A stretch of 64,000 nucleotides of DNA from Streptomyces nodosus (GCF_008704995.1 NZ_CP023747.1:3932501-3996500); one strand, 5' to 3'. Positions 1 to 9,133 are shown, counted from the stretch's first letter. The notes: generated from the sequence alone by a model not told the origin. Translations and numbers: made by a program.

Positions 1-393
1 GCGACTGCGGTGCTGTGGGCGGTCACGCTGCTCTTCCCGGGCCCGCACGCGCCGATGTGGCTGCTGATCGTGCTGTGCACGGTGCTCGGTGCCTGCGGAC
101 CGGCCTCGATGATCGGTTTCGACTTCGCACGCCCGGCGAACCCGCCGGAGCGTCAGGGCACGGCCTCCGGCATCACCAACATGGGAGGTTTCATCGCGTC
201 CATGGTGACGCTGCTGGCGATCGGTGTGCTGCTGGACGCCACCGGTGACGACTACGCCGTCGCCTTCTGCTCGGTGTTCGTCCTCCAGGCGGTGGGGGTC
301 AGCCAGATCCTGCGGCTGCGCGGGCAGGTGGCACGCAGGGAGCAGGAACGGCTGGTCGCGAGCCGGGTGGAGACGGTGCACGTGCCGGCGTAG
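1..393 (+). CDS. MFS transporter, C-terminal part (gene starts before the window)
   Basis: The reading frame is open from base 1 to a TAG stop at 391-393, so only the last 130 or so residues are present. They show hydrophobic segments (two around residues 1-40, two around 65-105) separated by a loop with the sequence GTASGITNMGGF, which is typical of the cytoplasmic/periplasmic loops of the second half of major facilitator superfamily carriers. The tail after the last membrane segment is charged and short, as is normal. The substrate cannot be told from this fragment. The gene converges on the hydrolase gene that ends at 450. The intervening 56 bases contain imperfect GC-rich inverted repeats that could end transcription, but no clean hairpin. 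Confidence 0.8.
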   Translation, partial: ATAVLWAVTLLFPGPHAPMWLLIVLCTVLGACGPASMIGFDFARPANPPERQGTASGITNMGGFIASMVTLLAIGVLLDATGDDYAVAFCSVFVLQAVGVSQILRLRGQVARREQERLVASRVETVHVPA

Positions 394-449
394 GGCCGGT
401 ACGGCCGACGGGGCCCGCCCCATGGGCGGCCCTGTCGGGGCGGCTCACC

Positions 450-1244
450 TCAGTGGCGCGGACGTTCCAGACCCAGCACCCGGTCCTTCAGGGCCGGGAA
501 CTGCTCCCGGACGGCCGCGACCTTCGACGGGTCGAACTCCACCGTGAGGACCTCCTCCTCGGCGCCCGCCTCGGCGAGGACCTCACCCCAGGGGTCCACC
601 ACGATCGAGTGACCCGCCTGAGGAACCCCGGCATGTGTCCCGGCCGTTCCACAGGCGAGGACGAACGCCTGGTTCTCGACCGCCCGCGCCCGGGCCAGCA
701 GCGTCCAGTGGGAGCGGCGGCGCTCCGGCCAGCCCGCCGGGATCACCAGCGTCTCGGCCCCCGCGTCCACCAGCGCGCGGAACAGCTCGGGGAAACGGAG
801 GTCGTAGCAGGTGGCCACGCCGAGGGTGGTCTCGGGCAGGGACACCGTCACCGGTTCGGTTCCGGCGCCCATCAGCACGGCCTCGCCCTTGTCGAAGCCG
901 AAGCGGTGGATCTTGCGGTAGGCGGCGGCCAGTTCGCCGGAGGGGGAGAACAGGAGAGACGTGTTGTAGAGAGTCCCGTCCGGGTCGCGCTCCGGGATCG
1001 AGCCGGCGTGCAGCCATACGCCCGCGTCGCCCGCCGCCTTCGCCATGGCCCGATACGTCGGTCCGTCGAGCTGCTCGGCCTCGCGAGCGAACTCCTCGTA
1101 GGCGAATGCCCCGGTCGTCCACAGCTCGGGCAGCACCACCAGATCGGCTCCGGCCTGATCCCGTACCAGGGAAGCGGCCCGCTGCCGACGCGAATCGACC
1201 GATTCGTCATCGTCCACGCGGATTTGAATCAGGGAGGCGCGCAC
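450..1244 (-). CDS. Carbon-nitrogen hydrolase (nitrilase superfamily) family protein
   Basis: 264 residues, a full-length single-domain member of the nitrilase superfamily, cytosolic, with no signal peptide. The catalytic triad is visible: Glu40 in VVLPELW, Lys111 in YRKIHRF and Cys146 in GVATCYDLRFPE. Family members hydrolyse C-N bonds of small amides or omega-amides such as alpha-ketoglutaramate; the C-Y-D-L-R-F-P-E context resembles omega-amidase-like and Nit-type members, but the substrate is inferred. The start is GTG at 1244 with a weak GGTGG just upstream. It is divergent from the mycothiol-dependent isomerase family gene at 1425, and the 180-base gap must hold both promoters. It converges on the MFS gene. 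Confidence 0.9.
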   Translation of the reverse strand: MRASLIQIRVDDDESVDSRRQRAASLVRDQAGADLVVLPELWTTGAFAYEEFAREAEQLDGPTYRAMAKAAGDAGVWLHAGSIPERDPDGTLYNTSLLFSPSGELAAAYRKIHRFGFDKGEAVLMGAGTEPVTVSLPETTLGVATCYDLRFPELFRALVDAGAETLVIPAGWPERRRSHWTLLARARAVENQAFVLACGTAGTHAGVPQAGHSIVVDPWGEVLAEAGAEEEVLTVEFDPSKVAAVREQFPALKDRVLGLERPRH

Positions 1245-1424
1245 ACTACCACCGTCCTGGCATTCGAGCCGTCACTTCGGGCCTACCATCGTGACACCAA
1301 AGCACTGCCGAGGTGCCTCGCAGCAGCGTAACTTAGCGTTCCAAGACACCCGCCGACAGTCGCCTCCCGTCGACACCGCCGTGACAAACCGCCCGCGTAC
1401 CGACCGCCCGAGGGGTCCCGTTCC

Positions 1425-2249
1425 GTGAGTCTGCATCCCACTCTTCAGCCGTACGCCGACGCCTGGACCCACTCCATAGAGGCGATATCAGAGCTGGTGC
1501 AGCCGCTCGTGGAGGGCGAATGGAACCGGCGGACGCCCTGCCCCGGCTGGTCGGTGCGTGACGTGGTCTCCCACGTCATCGGCATGGACTGCGAGATGCT
1601 CGGCGATCCGCGCCCGATCCACTCGCTCCCCCGCGACCTGTTCCATGTCACCAACGAGGACCAGCGTTACACGGAGATGCAGGTGGACGTCCGCCGCCAC
1701 CACACGGCGCCGGAGATGACGTCCGAGCTGGAGTACACCATCATCCGCCGCAACCGTCAGCTGCGGAACGAGACGCGCGAACCGAGCGCCAAGGTGCGCG
1801 GACCGCTCGGCAAGGAACAGACCCTCGAAGAGGCCATGCGCTACCGCGCCTTCGACGTGTGGGTGCACGAACAGGACCTGCGCACAGCGCTGAACCGGCC
1901 GGGGAACCTGGACTCGCCCGGCGCGCAGATCGCGCGGGACGAGCTGCTCGCCGGGATGCCGAAGGTCGTCGCCGAGGACGCGGGGGCGCGCCCCGGTTCG
2001 GCGATCGTCCTCGATGTGCACGGTCCCCTGGAGTTCATGCGGACGGTCCGGGTGGACGCGGAGGGCCGCGGCTCCATCGACGGCACCCCCTCGCTGGGCC
2101 CCAGCGTGTCGCTGACCCTCGACTGGGAGACGTTCGTCCGTCTCGCCTGCGGCCGGGTCACGGCGGACGCCGTCGCGGACCGCATCAAGACGGAGGGCGA
2201 CCCGGACCTGACGGAGGCGATCCTCCGGTCCTTCGCGGTGACGAAGTAG
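1425..2249 (+). CDS. Maleylpyruvate isomerase family mycothiol-dependent enzyme (DinB-like fold)
   Basis: 274 residues beginning at GTG 1425. The N-terminal half has the four-helix DinB/MDMPI pattern: W-S-V-R-D-V-V-S-H-V-I-G around residue 45 and the later D-V-W-V-H-E-Q-D-L-R around residue 145, whose His residues are the expected metal ligands. The C-terminal part (about residues 180-270) fits the small MDMPI C-terminal domain with D-W-E-T-F-V-R-L-A-C-G-R. Proteins of this family use mycothiol, the actinobacterial thiol, in isomerisation or detoxification reactions; the true substrate of this paralogue is unknown. It is a single gene followed by a strong hairpin at 2341-2382. Confidence 0.85.
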   Translation: MSLHPTLQPYADAWTHSIEAISELVQPLVEGEWNRRTPCPGWSVRDVVSHVIGMDCEMLGDPRPIHSLPRDLFHVTNEDQRYTEMQVDVRRHHTAPEMTSELEYTIIRRNRQLRNETREPSAKVRGPLGKEQTLEEAMRYRAFDVWVHEQDLRTALNRPGNLDSPGAQIARDELLAGMPKVVAEDAGARPGSAIVLDVHGPLEFMRTVRVDAEGRGSIDGTPSLGPSVSLTLDWETFVRLACGRVTADAVADRIKTEGDPDLTEAILRSFAVTK

Positions 2250-2340
2250 CACGCCGGTGGGACGGCCCGGCCCCGGGTGCGCCGCGATGACGGCTCGGGC
2301 CCGCCACGACCGACAACAGTGCGCCGTGAGCGTAGGACCC

Positions 2341-2382
2341 CTGTGGGGTGCGCAGGGACGGAAGACCCGGCGCACCCCACAG
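2341..2382. terminator. Bidirectional terminator-like hairpin
   Basis: Perfect 13-base inverted repeat: CTGTGGGGTGCGC at 2341-2353 and its complement at 2370-2382, with a 16-base loop. It lies between the convergent genes ending at 2249 (plus) and 2392 (minus). Confidence 0.8.
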
Positions 2383-2391
2383 CCGTAGCGC

Positions 2392-2886
2392 TCAGTCCCC
2401 CGCCCGTTCCCGCTCCGCCAGATGGATCACGCACACCGCCACCGCGATCAGCAGCGTCGGGTCCGCGTCGTCGCGCACGATGTCGACGCCGTAGGTCTCG
2501 CGGATGTGCAGCCAGCGACGGGAGATCTGGGCGAGCAGTTCCCCGTCCAGGTCGACGGAGAACTCGCGGTCGAGGATCCTGCCGCTGACATCGAGCACCG
2601 TGCCGTCCGCCAGCGAGACCCGGTAGTGGTGGCGCAGCAGGGACAGCCACTTGCGCTTGATCGTGGCCAGCGGTTCGCCGTCCCGCTCGATGACCATCGT
2701 GTCGCGCAGGGCGAACATCTTCTGGTGGATATGGATCAGGACACGCCCCCGGGTGTCCTTCAGCTCGAACGTGTCCCGCAGCCGCATCGCCTTGCCGTCG
2801 ACCAGGAACACCTTGTTGCCGTGCTGGTCCTCGATCCAGTAGTCGTCACCGAAGCCGAGCAGCCGGTCGCGTACCTGAAATCTCAT
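2392..2886 (-). CDS. LURP-one-related (Tubby C-terminal-like) family protein
   Basis: 164 residues when started at ATG 2886 (MRFQVRDRLL); the open frame runs further upstream but without family similarity. The protein is a succession of beta-hairpins with repeated phrases such as D-Y-W-I-E-D-Q-H-G-N-K-V-F-L-V-D-G, F-E-L-K-D-T-R-G and M-V-I-E-R-D-G, the pattern of the LURP-one-related/phospholipid-scramblase-like beta-barrel with a final hydrophobic helix (L-L-I-A-V-A-V-C-V-I-H-L). The function in bacteria is unknown; membrane or lipid association is suggested only by analogy with Tubby and scramblase folds. It is divergent from the thioredoxin-NHL gene at 3106. Confidence 0.8.
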   Translation of the reverse strand: MRFQVRDRLLGFGDDYWIEDQHGNKVFLVDGKAMRLRDTFELKDTRGRVLIHIHQKMFALRDTMVIERDGEPLATIKRKWLSLLRHHYRVSLADGTVLDVSGRILDREFSVDLDGELLAQISRRWLHIRETYGVDIVRDDADPTLLIAVAVCVIHLAERERAGD

Positions 2887-3105
2887 ACCGTGAGGGCTTC
2901 CCCCACGACGGCCCCCCGACGCCGCCGGTAGGCCGACGGACTGAGGGACGGCCGGGCCGCCGAGGGCCGTGACCCCGCGTCCGCGAGGAGCGTTCCCCGG
3001 AGGCGGCGACGACATGAAGGCATTCTGTGCGTGCCCGCATGCGCTCCGTGGTGGAGTTATCCACAGGCTCCGCGGCACCGGGGCCGAGGATGGCACCCTT
3101 GAGCC

Positions 3106-4932
3106 ATGAACGACTCCACACCGCGTCGCGTCCGTGTCCGCGCCCCCGAGCTGATCGGCAAGGGTGGCTGGCTGAACACGGGCGGTCAGCAGTACACCCT
3201 CGCCGACCTGCGAGGACGTATCGTCATCCTCGATTTCTGGACGTTCTGCTGCATCAACTGTCTGCATGTCCTGGACGAGCTGCGCGAGCTGGAGGAGAAG
3301 CACCGCGACACCGTGGTGATCATCGGCGTGCACTCCCCGAAGTTCGTCCATGAGGCGGAGCACCAGGCGGTGGTGGACGCGGTGGAGCGTTACGGGGTGG
3401 AGCACCCGGTCCTCGACGACCCCGAGCTCGCCACCTGGAAGCAGTACGCCGTCCGCGCCTGGCCGACCCTGGTGGTCATCGACCCCGAGGGGTATGTGGT
3501 GGCCCAGCACGCGGGCGAGGGCCATGCCCATGCGATAGCGCGGCTCGTCGAGGAGCTGGAGGAGGAGCATGCCGCCAAGGGCACGCTGCGCCGGGGCGAC
3601 GGCCCCTATGTGGCGCCGGAGCCCGAGCCCACGACCCTGCGCTTCCCGGGCAAGGCGCTCCTGCTGCCCTCGGGGAACCTTCTGGTCAGCGACACCACCC
3701 GACATCAGCTGGTGGAGCTGGCGGCGGACGGCGAGACGGTGGTGCGCCGGATCGGCTCGGGCGTACGAGGCTTCGCCGACGGCCCGGCGGACGCGGCGGG
3801 CTTCAACGAGCCGCAGGGACTGGCCCTGCTGGACGAGGGCGCGGTGGTGGTCGCCGACACCGTGAACCACGCGCTGCGCCGTCTCGACCTGGCGACCGGT
3901 GAGGTCACCACGCTCGCAGGCACCGGCAAGCAGTGGTGGCAGGGCTCACCGACCTCGGGCCCCGCCCGGGAGGTGGACCTCTCCTCGCCGTGGGACGTGG
4001 CGGTCTTCGGCGGCCGGGTCTGGACCGCCATGGCGGGCGTGCACCAGCTGTGGACGTACGACCCGGCCACGGACACGGTCGCGGTGGCCGCGGGCACCAC
4101 CAACGAGGGGCTGGTGGACGGACCGGGCACGGAGGCGTGGTTCGCGCAGCCGTCGGGCCTGGCCGTGTCGGCCGACGGGGAGCGCCTGTGGCTGGCGGAC
4201 TCCGAGACGAGCGCCCTGCGCTGGGTGGACCGGGACGGCGCGGTCCACACCGCGGTCGGCACGGGACTGTTCGACTTCGGGCACCGGGACGGCGCGGCCG
4301 GACAGGCGCTGTTCCAGCACCCGTTGGGCGTGACGGCCCTGCCGGACGGCTCGGTGGCGGTCAGCGACACCTACAACCACGCGCTGCGGCGCTACGACCC
4401 GGCGACGGACGAGGTGAGCACCCTCGCGACGGATCTGCGGGAGCCGTCGGACGCGGTGCTCGTCGGCGAGGACATCGTGGTCGTGGAGTCGGCGCGGCAC
4501 CGGCTGACCCGGCTGCGGCTGCCGGAGGAGGCGGTGCGGGTGGCCTCGGTCGCCCACCGCACCCAGCGCGCGGCGACCGAGGTGGCGCCCGGCCGGCTCC
4601 GGCTGGATGTGATCTTCCAGGCGCCGGCCGGCCAGAAGCTGGACACGCGCTACGGCCCCTCGACGCGTCTGCTGGTCTCCTCGACCCCGCCCGAGCTGCT
4701 GATCGAGGGCGAGGGCGCGGACACGGACCTCACGCGTGAGCTGGCGCTGAACCCGTCCATATCCGAGGGCGTGCTGCATGTCTCGGCGATGGCCGCGTCC
4801 TGCGACGACGACCCGGCCAACGAGTACCCGGCGTGCCATGTCCACCAGCAGGACTGGGGTGTCCCGGTCCGCCTCACCGAAGGCGGCGCGGAGCGGCTTC
4901 CGCTGGTGCTGGCGGGCATGGACGCGGAGTAG
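3106..4932 (+). CDS. Thioredoxin-like domain fused to NHL-repeat beta-propeller
   Basis: 608 residues from ATG 3106. Residues of about 1-150 form a TlpA/AhpC-type thioredoxin fold with F-W-T-F-C-C-I-N-C-L-H, that is the redox pair C-x-x-C followed by the partner helix; a cis-Pro region W-P-T-L-V-V-I-D-P-E-G follows. From about residue 170 to 480 there are repeated NHL-type blades (G-L-A-L-L-D-E-G-A-V-V-V-A-D-T-x-N-H-A-L-R type). The C-terminal 100 residues form a beta-rich domain with several Cys. No signal peptide is seen, so a cytosolic redox or scaffold role is likely. The family resembles the bacterial counterpart of NHLRC2. It is a single gene, ended by the hairpin at 4941-4975. Confidence 0.9.
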   Translation: MNDSTPRRVRVRAPELIGKGGWLNTGGQQYTLADLRGRIVILDFWTFCCINCLHVLDELRELEEKHRDTVVIIGVHSPKFVHEAEHQAVVDAVERYGVEHPVLDDPELATWKQYAVRAWPTLVVIDPEGYVVAQHAGEGHAHAIARLVEELEEEHAAKGTLRRGDGPYVAPEPEPTTLRFPGKALLLPSGNLLVSDTTRHQLVELAADGETVVRRIGSGVRGFADGPADAAGFNEPQGLALLDEGAVVVADTVNHALRRLDLATGEVTTLAGTGKQWWQGSPTSGPAREVDLSSPWDVAVFGGRVWTAMAGVHQLWTYDPATDTVAVAAGTTNEGLVDGPGTEAWFAQPSGLAVSADGERLWLADSETSALRWVDRDGAVHTAVGTGLFDFGHRDGAAGQALFQHPLGVTALPDGSVAVSDTYNHALRRYDPATDEVSTLATDLREPSDAVLVGEDIVVVESARHRLTRLRLPEEAVRVASVAHRTQRAATEVAPGRLRLDVIFQAPAGQKLDTRYGPSTRLLVSSTPPELLIEGEGADTDLTRELALNPSISEGVLHVSAMAASCDDDPANEYPACHVHQQDWGVPVRLTEGGAERLPLVLAGMDAE

Positions 4933-4940
4933 GGCCTCTT

Positions 4941-4975
4941 GTTCGGATCAGGCCGGTCTCCGGCCTGATCCGAAC
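4941..4975. terminator. Bidirectional terminator hairpin
   Basis: Perfect 16-base stem, GTTCGGATCAGGCCGG at 4941-4956 and its complement at 4960-4975, with a 3-base loop. It lies between convergent genes (plus gene ending 4932, minus gene ending 5051). Confidence 0.85.
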
Positions 4976-5050
4976 GAACGAAGGACGGTGGAGGGGGCTG
5001 TTCCGGCGGGTGTCGGGGTGGTCGGGTGCCGGGGCGGTCCTCCAGGAGCG

Positions 5051-6400
5051 TCAGTCCTCCAGGAACGCCACCAGCGCGTTCGCCAGCAGATACGGGTCGT
5101 CCGCTCCGCACAGTTCGCGGGCGCTGTGCATCGACAGGATCGCCGCGCCGATGTCCACCGTCCGGATGCCGTGGCGGGCCGCCGTGATGGGGCCGATGGT
5201 GGTGCCGCAGGGCATCGCGTTGTTCGAGACGAAGGTCTGGAAGGGGACGCCGGCCTTGTCGCAGGCGGCGGCGAAGATCGCACGCCCTGAACCGTCCGTC
5301 GCATAGCGGTTGTTGACGTTCACCTTGAGGATGGGGCCGCCGTTCGCCCGGGGGTGGTGCGTCGGGTCGTGCCGCTCCGCGTAGTTGGGGTGGACGGCGT
5401 GCCCGGTGTCGGAGGACAGACACACCGTGCCGGCGAAGGCGCGTGCCCGGTCCTCGTACGAGCCGCCCCGGGCGAACACCGAGCGCTCCAGCACCGAACC
5501 GAGCAGCGGTCCGTCAGCGCCGGTGTCCGACTGCGAGCCGTTCTCCTCGTGGTCGAAGGCCGCCAGCACCGGAATGTGAGCGAGACCGGCGTCGGCGGAG
5601 GCCACGGCCGTGAGCGCCGCGGTGGCCGCGTGCACGGACAGCAGGTTGTCCATCCGCGGGCCCGCGACCAGTTCACGGTCCCGGCCCAGATAGGAGGGTG
5701 CCTCGACGGAGTGCGTCATCAGGTCCCAGCCCGTCACCTCACCGGCGGCCAGGCCCAGCTCCTGTTCCAGGAAGGCGATCAGGTCGCCGTCCCGCACATC
5801 GCCGCCCAGACCCCAGACGGGCTGGAGGTGGCGCTGCTTGTCGAGCTTCAGCCCCTCGGCGGTCACCGAGCGGTCCAGATGGATCGCCAGCTGCGGCACC
5901 CGCAGCAGCGGCCGGTCGATGTTCACCAGCCGGGTCGAGCCGTCCCTCAGGGCCAGCCGGCCCGCCAGGCCCAGGTCGCGGTCCAGCCAGGAGTTCAGCA
6001 GCGGGCCGCCGTAGATCTCCACCGCGATCTGCCGCCAGCCGTGCGCACCGCTGTCGGGCCGCGGCTTGACCCGCAGATTCGGGGAGTCGGTGTGTGCGCC
6101 CACGATCCGGAACGGGGTGTGCGGCTCGGCGCCCTCGGGGACGTACCAGGCGATGATCGCGCCCCCGCGCAGCACATATCTGCCGCCGCTGGTGCCGTCC
6201 CAGGCCTCGGTCTCGTCGACCTGCCGGAAGCCGGCCTTCTCCAGCCGCTCGGCGGCGTTCGCGACGGCGTGGTAGGGCGACGGGCTCGCCGCCAGGAAGG
6301 ACATCAGATCGTCGGTGTGACCGCGGTCAAAGGTGTGAGACGCGCGCGAGGCGCCCCCCGTGGGGGTGGCGGCGGGCGACGGCCGGGAGCTTGTACTCAT
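5051..6400 (-). CDS. apeB: M18 family zinc aminopeptidase
   Basis: 449 residues from ATG 6400, chosen because AAGGTGA lies five bases upstream. It is a cytosolic dinuclear zinc aminopeptidase of family M18 (aspartyl/neutral aminopeptidase, dodecameric in known members). Visible metal-site motifs are G-A-H-T-D-S-P-N-L near residue 100, F-D-H-E-E-N-G-S near residue 265, S-S-D-T-G-H-A-V-H-P-N near residue 310 and a final S-M-H-S-A-R-E-L-C near residue 420. Length is normal for the family. A strong hairpin (6421-6458) lies only 20 bases upstream of the start codon, so either the promoter is very close or the hairpin is part of its leader. Confidence 0.92.
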   Translation of the reverse strand: MSTSSRPSPAATPTGGASRASHTFDRGHTDDLMSFLAASPSPYHAVANAAERLEKAGFRQVDETEAWDGTSGGRYVLRGGAIIAWYVPEGAEPHTPFRIVGAHTDSPNLRVKPRPDSGAHGWRQIAVEIYGGPLLNSWLDRDLGLAGRLALRDGSTRLVNIDRPLLRVPQLAIHLDRSVTAEGLKLDKQRHLQPVWGLGGDVRDGDLIAFLEQELGLAAGEVTGWDLMTHSVEAPSYLGRDRELVAGPRMDNLLSVHAATAALTAVASADAGLAHIPVLAAFDHEENGSQSDTGADGPLLGSVLERSVFARGGSYEDRARAFAGTVCLSSDTGHAVHPNYAERHDPTHHPRANGGPILKVNVNNRYATDGSGRAIFAAACDKAGVPFQTFVSNNAMPCGTTIGPITAARHGIRTVDIGAAILSMHSARELCGADDPYLLANALVAFLED

Positions 6401-6420
6401 GGCATTCACCTTAACGACGG

Positions 6421-6458
6421 ACGAGGGCCCGCTCCCGTGATGGGGAGCGGGCCCTCGT
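6421..6458. terminator. Hairpin downstream of acyl-CoA dehydrogenase and immediately upstream of the aminopeptidase start
   Basis: Perfect 16-base stem, ACGAGGGCCCGCTCCC at 6421-6436 and its complement at 6443-6458, with a 6-base loop. On the minus strand it follows the dehydrogenase stop (6574) by about 115 bases and ends 20 bases before the aminopeptidase ATG at 6400. Confidence 0.75.
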
Positions 6459-6573
6459 AGGGAGGATGTGAAGGGTGCACCCGCCCCGGCCTCCGACGGG
6501 ACGGGCCCTGGCGGGGGCCGGTCGCCCGCCGCCATGTCGCGGGCGACCCGCCTCCCTCGCCGGCCGGCGTCCT

Positions 6574-8400
6574 CTAGAACGCGGCCTCGTCCAGGTCCAT
6601 GAGGTCCAGGTCCACGCCCTCGGCGATCTTGCGGGCCAGGGTGACACCCGGCAGGACCTGGGCCGCGAAGAACTTCGCCGCCGCGATCTTGCCGGTGTAG
6701 AAGGCCCGGTCCTTGGCGGAGGCCGTCTCCAGCTTCTCGGCGGCGACCGCGGCGCCCTTCAGCAGCAGATAGCCGACGATCACATCGCCGGAGGCCAGCA
6801 GCAGGCGGGTGGTGTTCAGGCCCACCTTGTAGATGTTCCTGACGTCCTGCTCGGTGGCCCCGAGGTCGGTGAGCATCAGGCCGACGAGGGTCTCCAGCTC
6901 CCGGGCCGCCTTCGCCAGCTGCTCCCGGGCGCCCGCCAGCTCCTCGCCGCCGGTGCCGAGCGCCAGGAACTCCTTGATGTCCTCGGCGACCGAGTTCAGC
7001 GCGGCGCCCTGGTTGCGGACGATCTTCCGGAAGAAGAAGTCCTGGCCCTGGATCGCGGTGGTGCCCTCGTACAGGGTGTCGATCTTGGCGTCGCGGATGT
7101 ACTGCTCGACCGGGTACTCCTGGAGGAAGCCGGAGCCGCCGAAGGTCTGCAGCGACTGGGCAAGCTGCTCGTAGCCCTTCTCCGAGCCGTAGCCCTTGAC
7201 GATCGGCAGCAGCAGGTCGTTGAGGGCGTGCTCGACGGAGGCGTCCTCGCCGTTCGTCTCCTTGACCGCGATCGCGTCCTGGACGCAGGCGGTGTGCAGC
7301 ACGAGGGCGCGCATGCCCTCCGCGTACGCCTTCTGCGTCATCAGCGAGCGGCGCACATCGGGGTGGTGGGTGATGGTGACCTTGGGCGCGCTCTTGTCCA
7401 TGAAGTTCGCCAGGTCCGGACCCTGGACGCGCTCCTTGGCGTACTCCAGCGCGTTCAGATAGCCGGTGGACAGCGTGGAGATCGCCTTGGTGCCGACCAT
7501 CATCCGGGCGAACTCGATGATGCGGAACATCTGACGGATGCCGTCGTGCTTGTCACCGATCAGCCAGCCCTTGGCCGGGTGGCGGTCGCCGAAGGTCATC
7601 TCGCAGGTGTTGGAGGCCTTCAGACCCATCTTGTGCTCGACGTTGGTGGCGTAGACGCCGTTGCGCTCGCCCAGCTCACCGGTCTCGACGTCGAAGAGGT
7701 ACTTCGGGACCAGGAACAGCGACAGGCCCTTGGTGCCCGGTCCCGCGCCCTCGGGGCGGGCGAGGACGTAGTGGAGGATGTTCTCCTCCAGGTCGTGCTC
7801 ACCGGAGGTGATGAAGCGCTTCACGCCCTCGATGTGCCAGGAGCCGTCCTCCTGCGGGACCGCCTTGGTACGCCCGGCGCCCACGTCCGAGCCGGCGTCC
7901 GGCTCGGTGAGCACCATGGTGGAGCCCCAGGTCTTCTCGACCGCTATCCGCGCGATCTTCTTCTGGGCCTCGGTGCCCTCCTCGAAGAGGATGCGGGCGA
8001 ACGCCGGGCCGGAGGAGTACATCCACACGGCCGGGTTCGCGCCGAGGATCAGCTCCGCGTACGCCCAGATCAGGGACGGCGGGGCGGTGGTGCCGCCGAT
8101 CTCCTCGGGCAGGCCGAGGCGCCAGTACTCCGAGTCCATGAACGCCCGGTAGCTCTTCTTGAAGGTCTCCGGGACCGGTGCGGTGTTGGTCTCGGGGTCG
8201 AAGACCGGCGGGTTGCGGTCGGCGTCCGTGAAGGACTCCGCCAGCTCGTGCTCCGACAGACGGGTGAGCTCCGCCAGGATGCTTCTGGCGGTGTCCGCGT
8301 CCATCTCCGCGAACGGGCCGGTGCCGTACAGCTTGTCGCGGCCCAACACCTCGAAGAGGTTGAACTCGATGTCGCGGAGATTCGACTTGTAGTGCCCCAT
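6574..8400 (-). CDS. Acyl-CoA dehydrogenase, long FadE5-like form
   Basis: 608 residues from ATG 8400 (MGHYKSNLRDIEFNLFE), with GGAG eight bases upstream; the 20 extra upstream codons in the open frame look non-native. It has the usual order: N-terminal helical domain, middle beta domain with M-V-L-T-E-P-D-A-G-S-D-V-G and W-H-I-E-G-V-K-R-F-I-T-S-G, and C-terminal helices with T-L-Y-E-G-T-T-A-I-Q-G-Q-D-F, where the Glu is the expected catalytic base. A C-terminal extension of about 130 residues makes it longer than short-chain dehydrogenases and matches mycobacterial FadE5-type enzymes. It oxidises acyl-CoA in beta-oxidation using FAD; chain length is unknown. A possible minus-strand promoter is TTGATT (8504-8509) with TAGCAT (8483-8488), but the 15-base spacing is short. 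Confidence 0.92.
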   Translation of the reverse strand: MGHYKSNLRDIEFNLFEVLGRDKLYGTGPFAEMDADTARSILAELTRLSEHELAESFTDADRNPPVFDPETNTAPVPETFKKSYRAFMDSEYWRLGLPEEIGGTTAPPSLIWAYAELILGANPAVWMYSSGPAFARILFEEGTEAQKKIARIAVEKTWGSTMVLTEPDAGSDVGAGRTKAVPQEDGSWHIEGVKRFITSGEHDLEENILHYVLARPEGAGPGTKGLSLFLVPKYLFDVETGELGERNGVYATNVEHKMGLKASNTCEMTFGDRHPAKGWLIGDKHDGIRQMFRIIEFARMMVGTKAISTLSTGYLNALEYAKERVQGPDLANFMDKSAPKVTITHHPDVRRSLMTQKAYAEGMRALVLHTACVQDAIAVKETNGEDASVEHALNDLLLPIVKGYGSEKGYEQLAQSLQTFGGSGFLQEYPVEQYIRDAKIDTLYEGTTAIQGQDFFFRKIVRNQGAALNSVAEDIKEFLALGTGGEELAGAREQLAKAARELETLVGLMLTDLGATEQDVRNIYKVGLNTTRLLLASGDVIVGYLLLKGAAVAAEKLETASAKDRAFYTGKIAAAKFFAAQVLPGVTLARKIAEGVDLDLMDLDEAAF

Positions 8401-8548
8401 GGCGACGGCTCCGTGGAGGTATCGGCGAGGCACTGGCTCCTCGCGGTTCGACTGGTTCACGTACCAACTAGTAGCTTCGATGATGCTACCCGTCGGTAAT
8501 AAGAATCAACCCCTGATGGCTCTTGTGTGGCCCATTACTCTTTGCGGC

Positions 8549-9031
8549 ATGTACGGCTACCAGAACGCGGGTGCGCAGTACGCCTCGCCACAGCAGCAGA
8601 TGCCCGGGTCGATGCCGGGCGGGCAGATGCCCGGCGGGTACGGCCAGCAGCCCCCGCTCTACCCCGAGCCGTCGCCGCCGTCGCTCGCGGACGCGGTCCG
8701 CGCGTTCACCACCGGGTCGATGACCGCCGAGGACTTCCAGCAGGTCTTCGCCACCTCGAAGGTGTACTGCCCGCGCGGCGACAACCCCGGATTCCTGGCG
8801 TTGCACAACACCCAGCAGCCGGTGATCCCGATGTTCACCACGCTCAAGGAGCTGCGGCGGTACGCGGGCAAGGAGTCCAAGTACTTCGTGATCACCGGGG
8901 CCGAGGTGATCGACCTGCTGCCGACCGGCTACGGGTTCGTCCTCGACATGGAGGGCGAGCACCGGATGGTGTTCGACGCCAAGGCGGTCGAGCAGATGGT
9001 CGAGTTCGCGATGCGGCGGATGTATGGCTAG
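8549..9031 (+). CDS. SseB-like domain protein with Gly/Gln/Pro-rich N-terminus
   Basis: 160 residues from ATG 8549. The first 45 residues are a low-complexity stretch of M-P-G-G-Q and Q-Q-P-type repeats. Residues of about 50-160 form an SseB-like N-terminal domain, recognised by A-F-T-T-G-S-M-T-A-E-D-F-Q-Q-V-F, Y-C-P-R-G-D-N-P-G-F-L-A-L and P-M-F-T-T-L-K-E-L-R-R-Y-A-G. The name comes from an enteric secretion chaperone; in Streptomyces such proteins occur singly and their role is not known. There is no secretion system here. It is divergent from the dehydrogenase across 148 bases and is ended by the hairpin at 9134-9163. Confidence 0.75.
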   Translation: MYGYQNAGAQYASPQQQMPGSMPGGQMPGGYGQQPPLYPEPSPPSLADAVRAFTTGSMTAEDFQQVFATSKVYCPRGDNPGFLALHNTQQPVIPMFTTLKELRRYAGKESKYFVITGAEVIDLLPTGYGFVLDMEGEHRMVFDAKAVEQMVEFAMRRMYG

Positions 9032-9133
9032 ACCCGTCGGCCCCGCGGCCCGCCGGCCGCCCTTGCTCCATGGACGGCCGGCCGCCGTCGCTTCTCGGAC
9101 GATCCGCATCCTCGCCCCGTGAGAGGGGCCGTC

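Noticed and set aside
394..449. Terminator between the MFS and hydrolase genes
   Set aside because: Only imperfect GC-rich pairings (for example GGGCCCGCCC with GGGCGGCCC) are present, not a clean stem, so it is not annotated.
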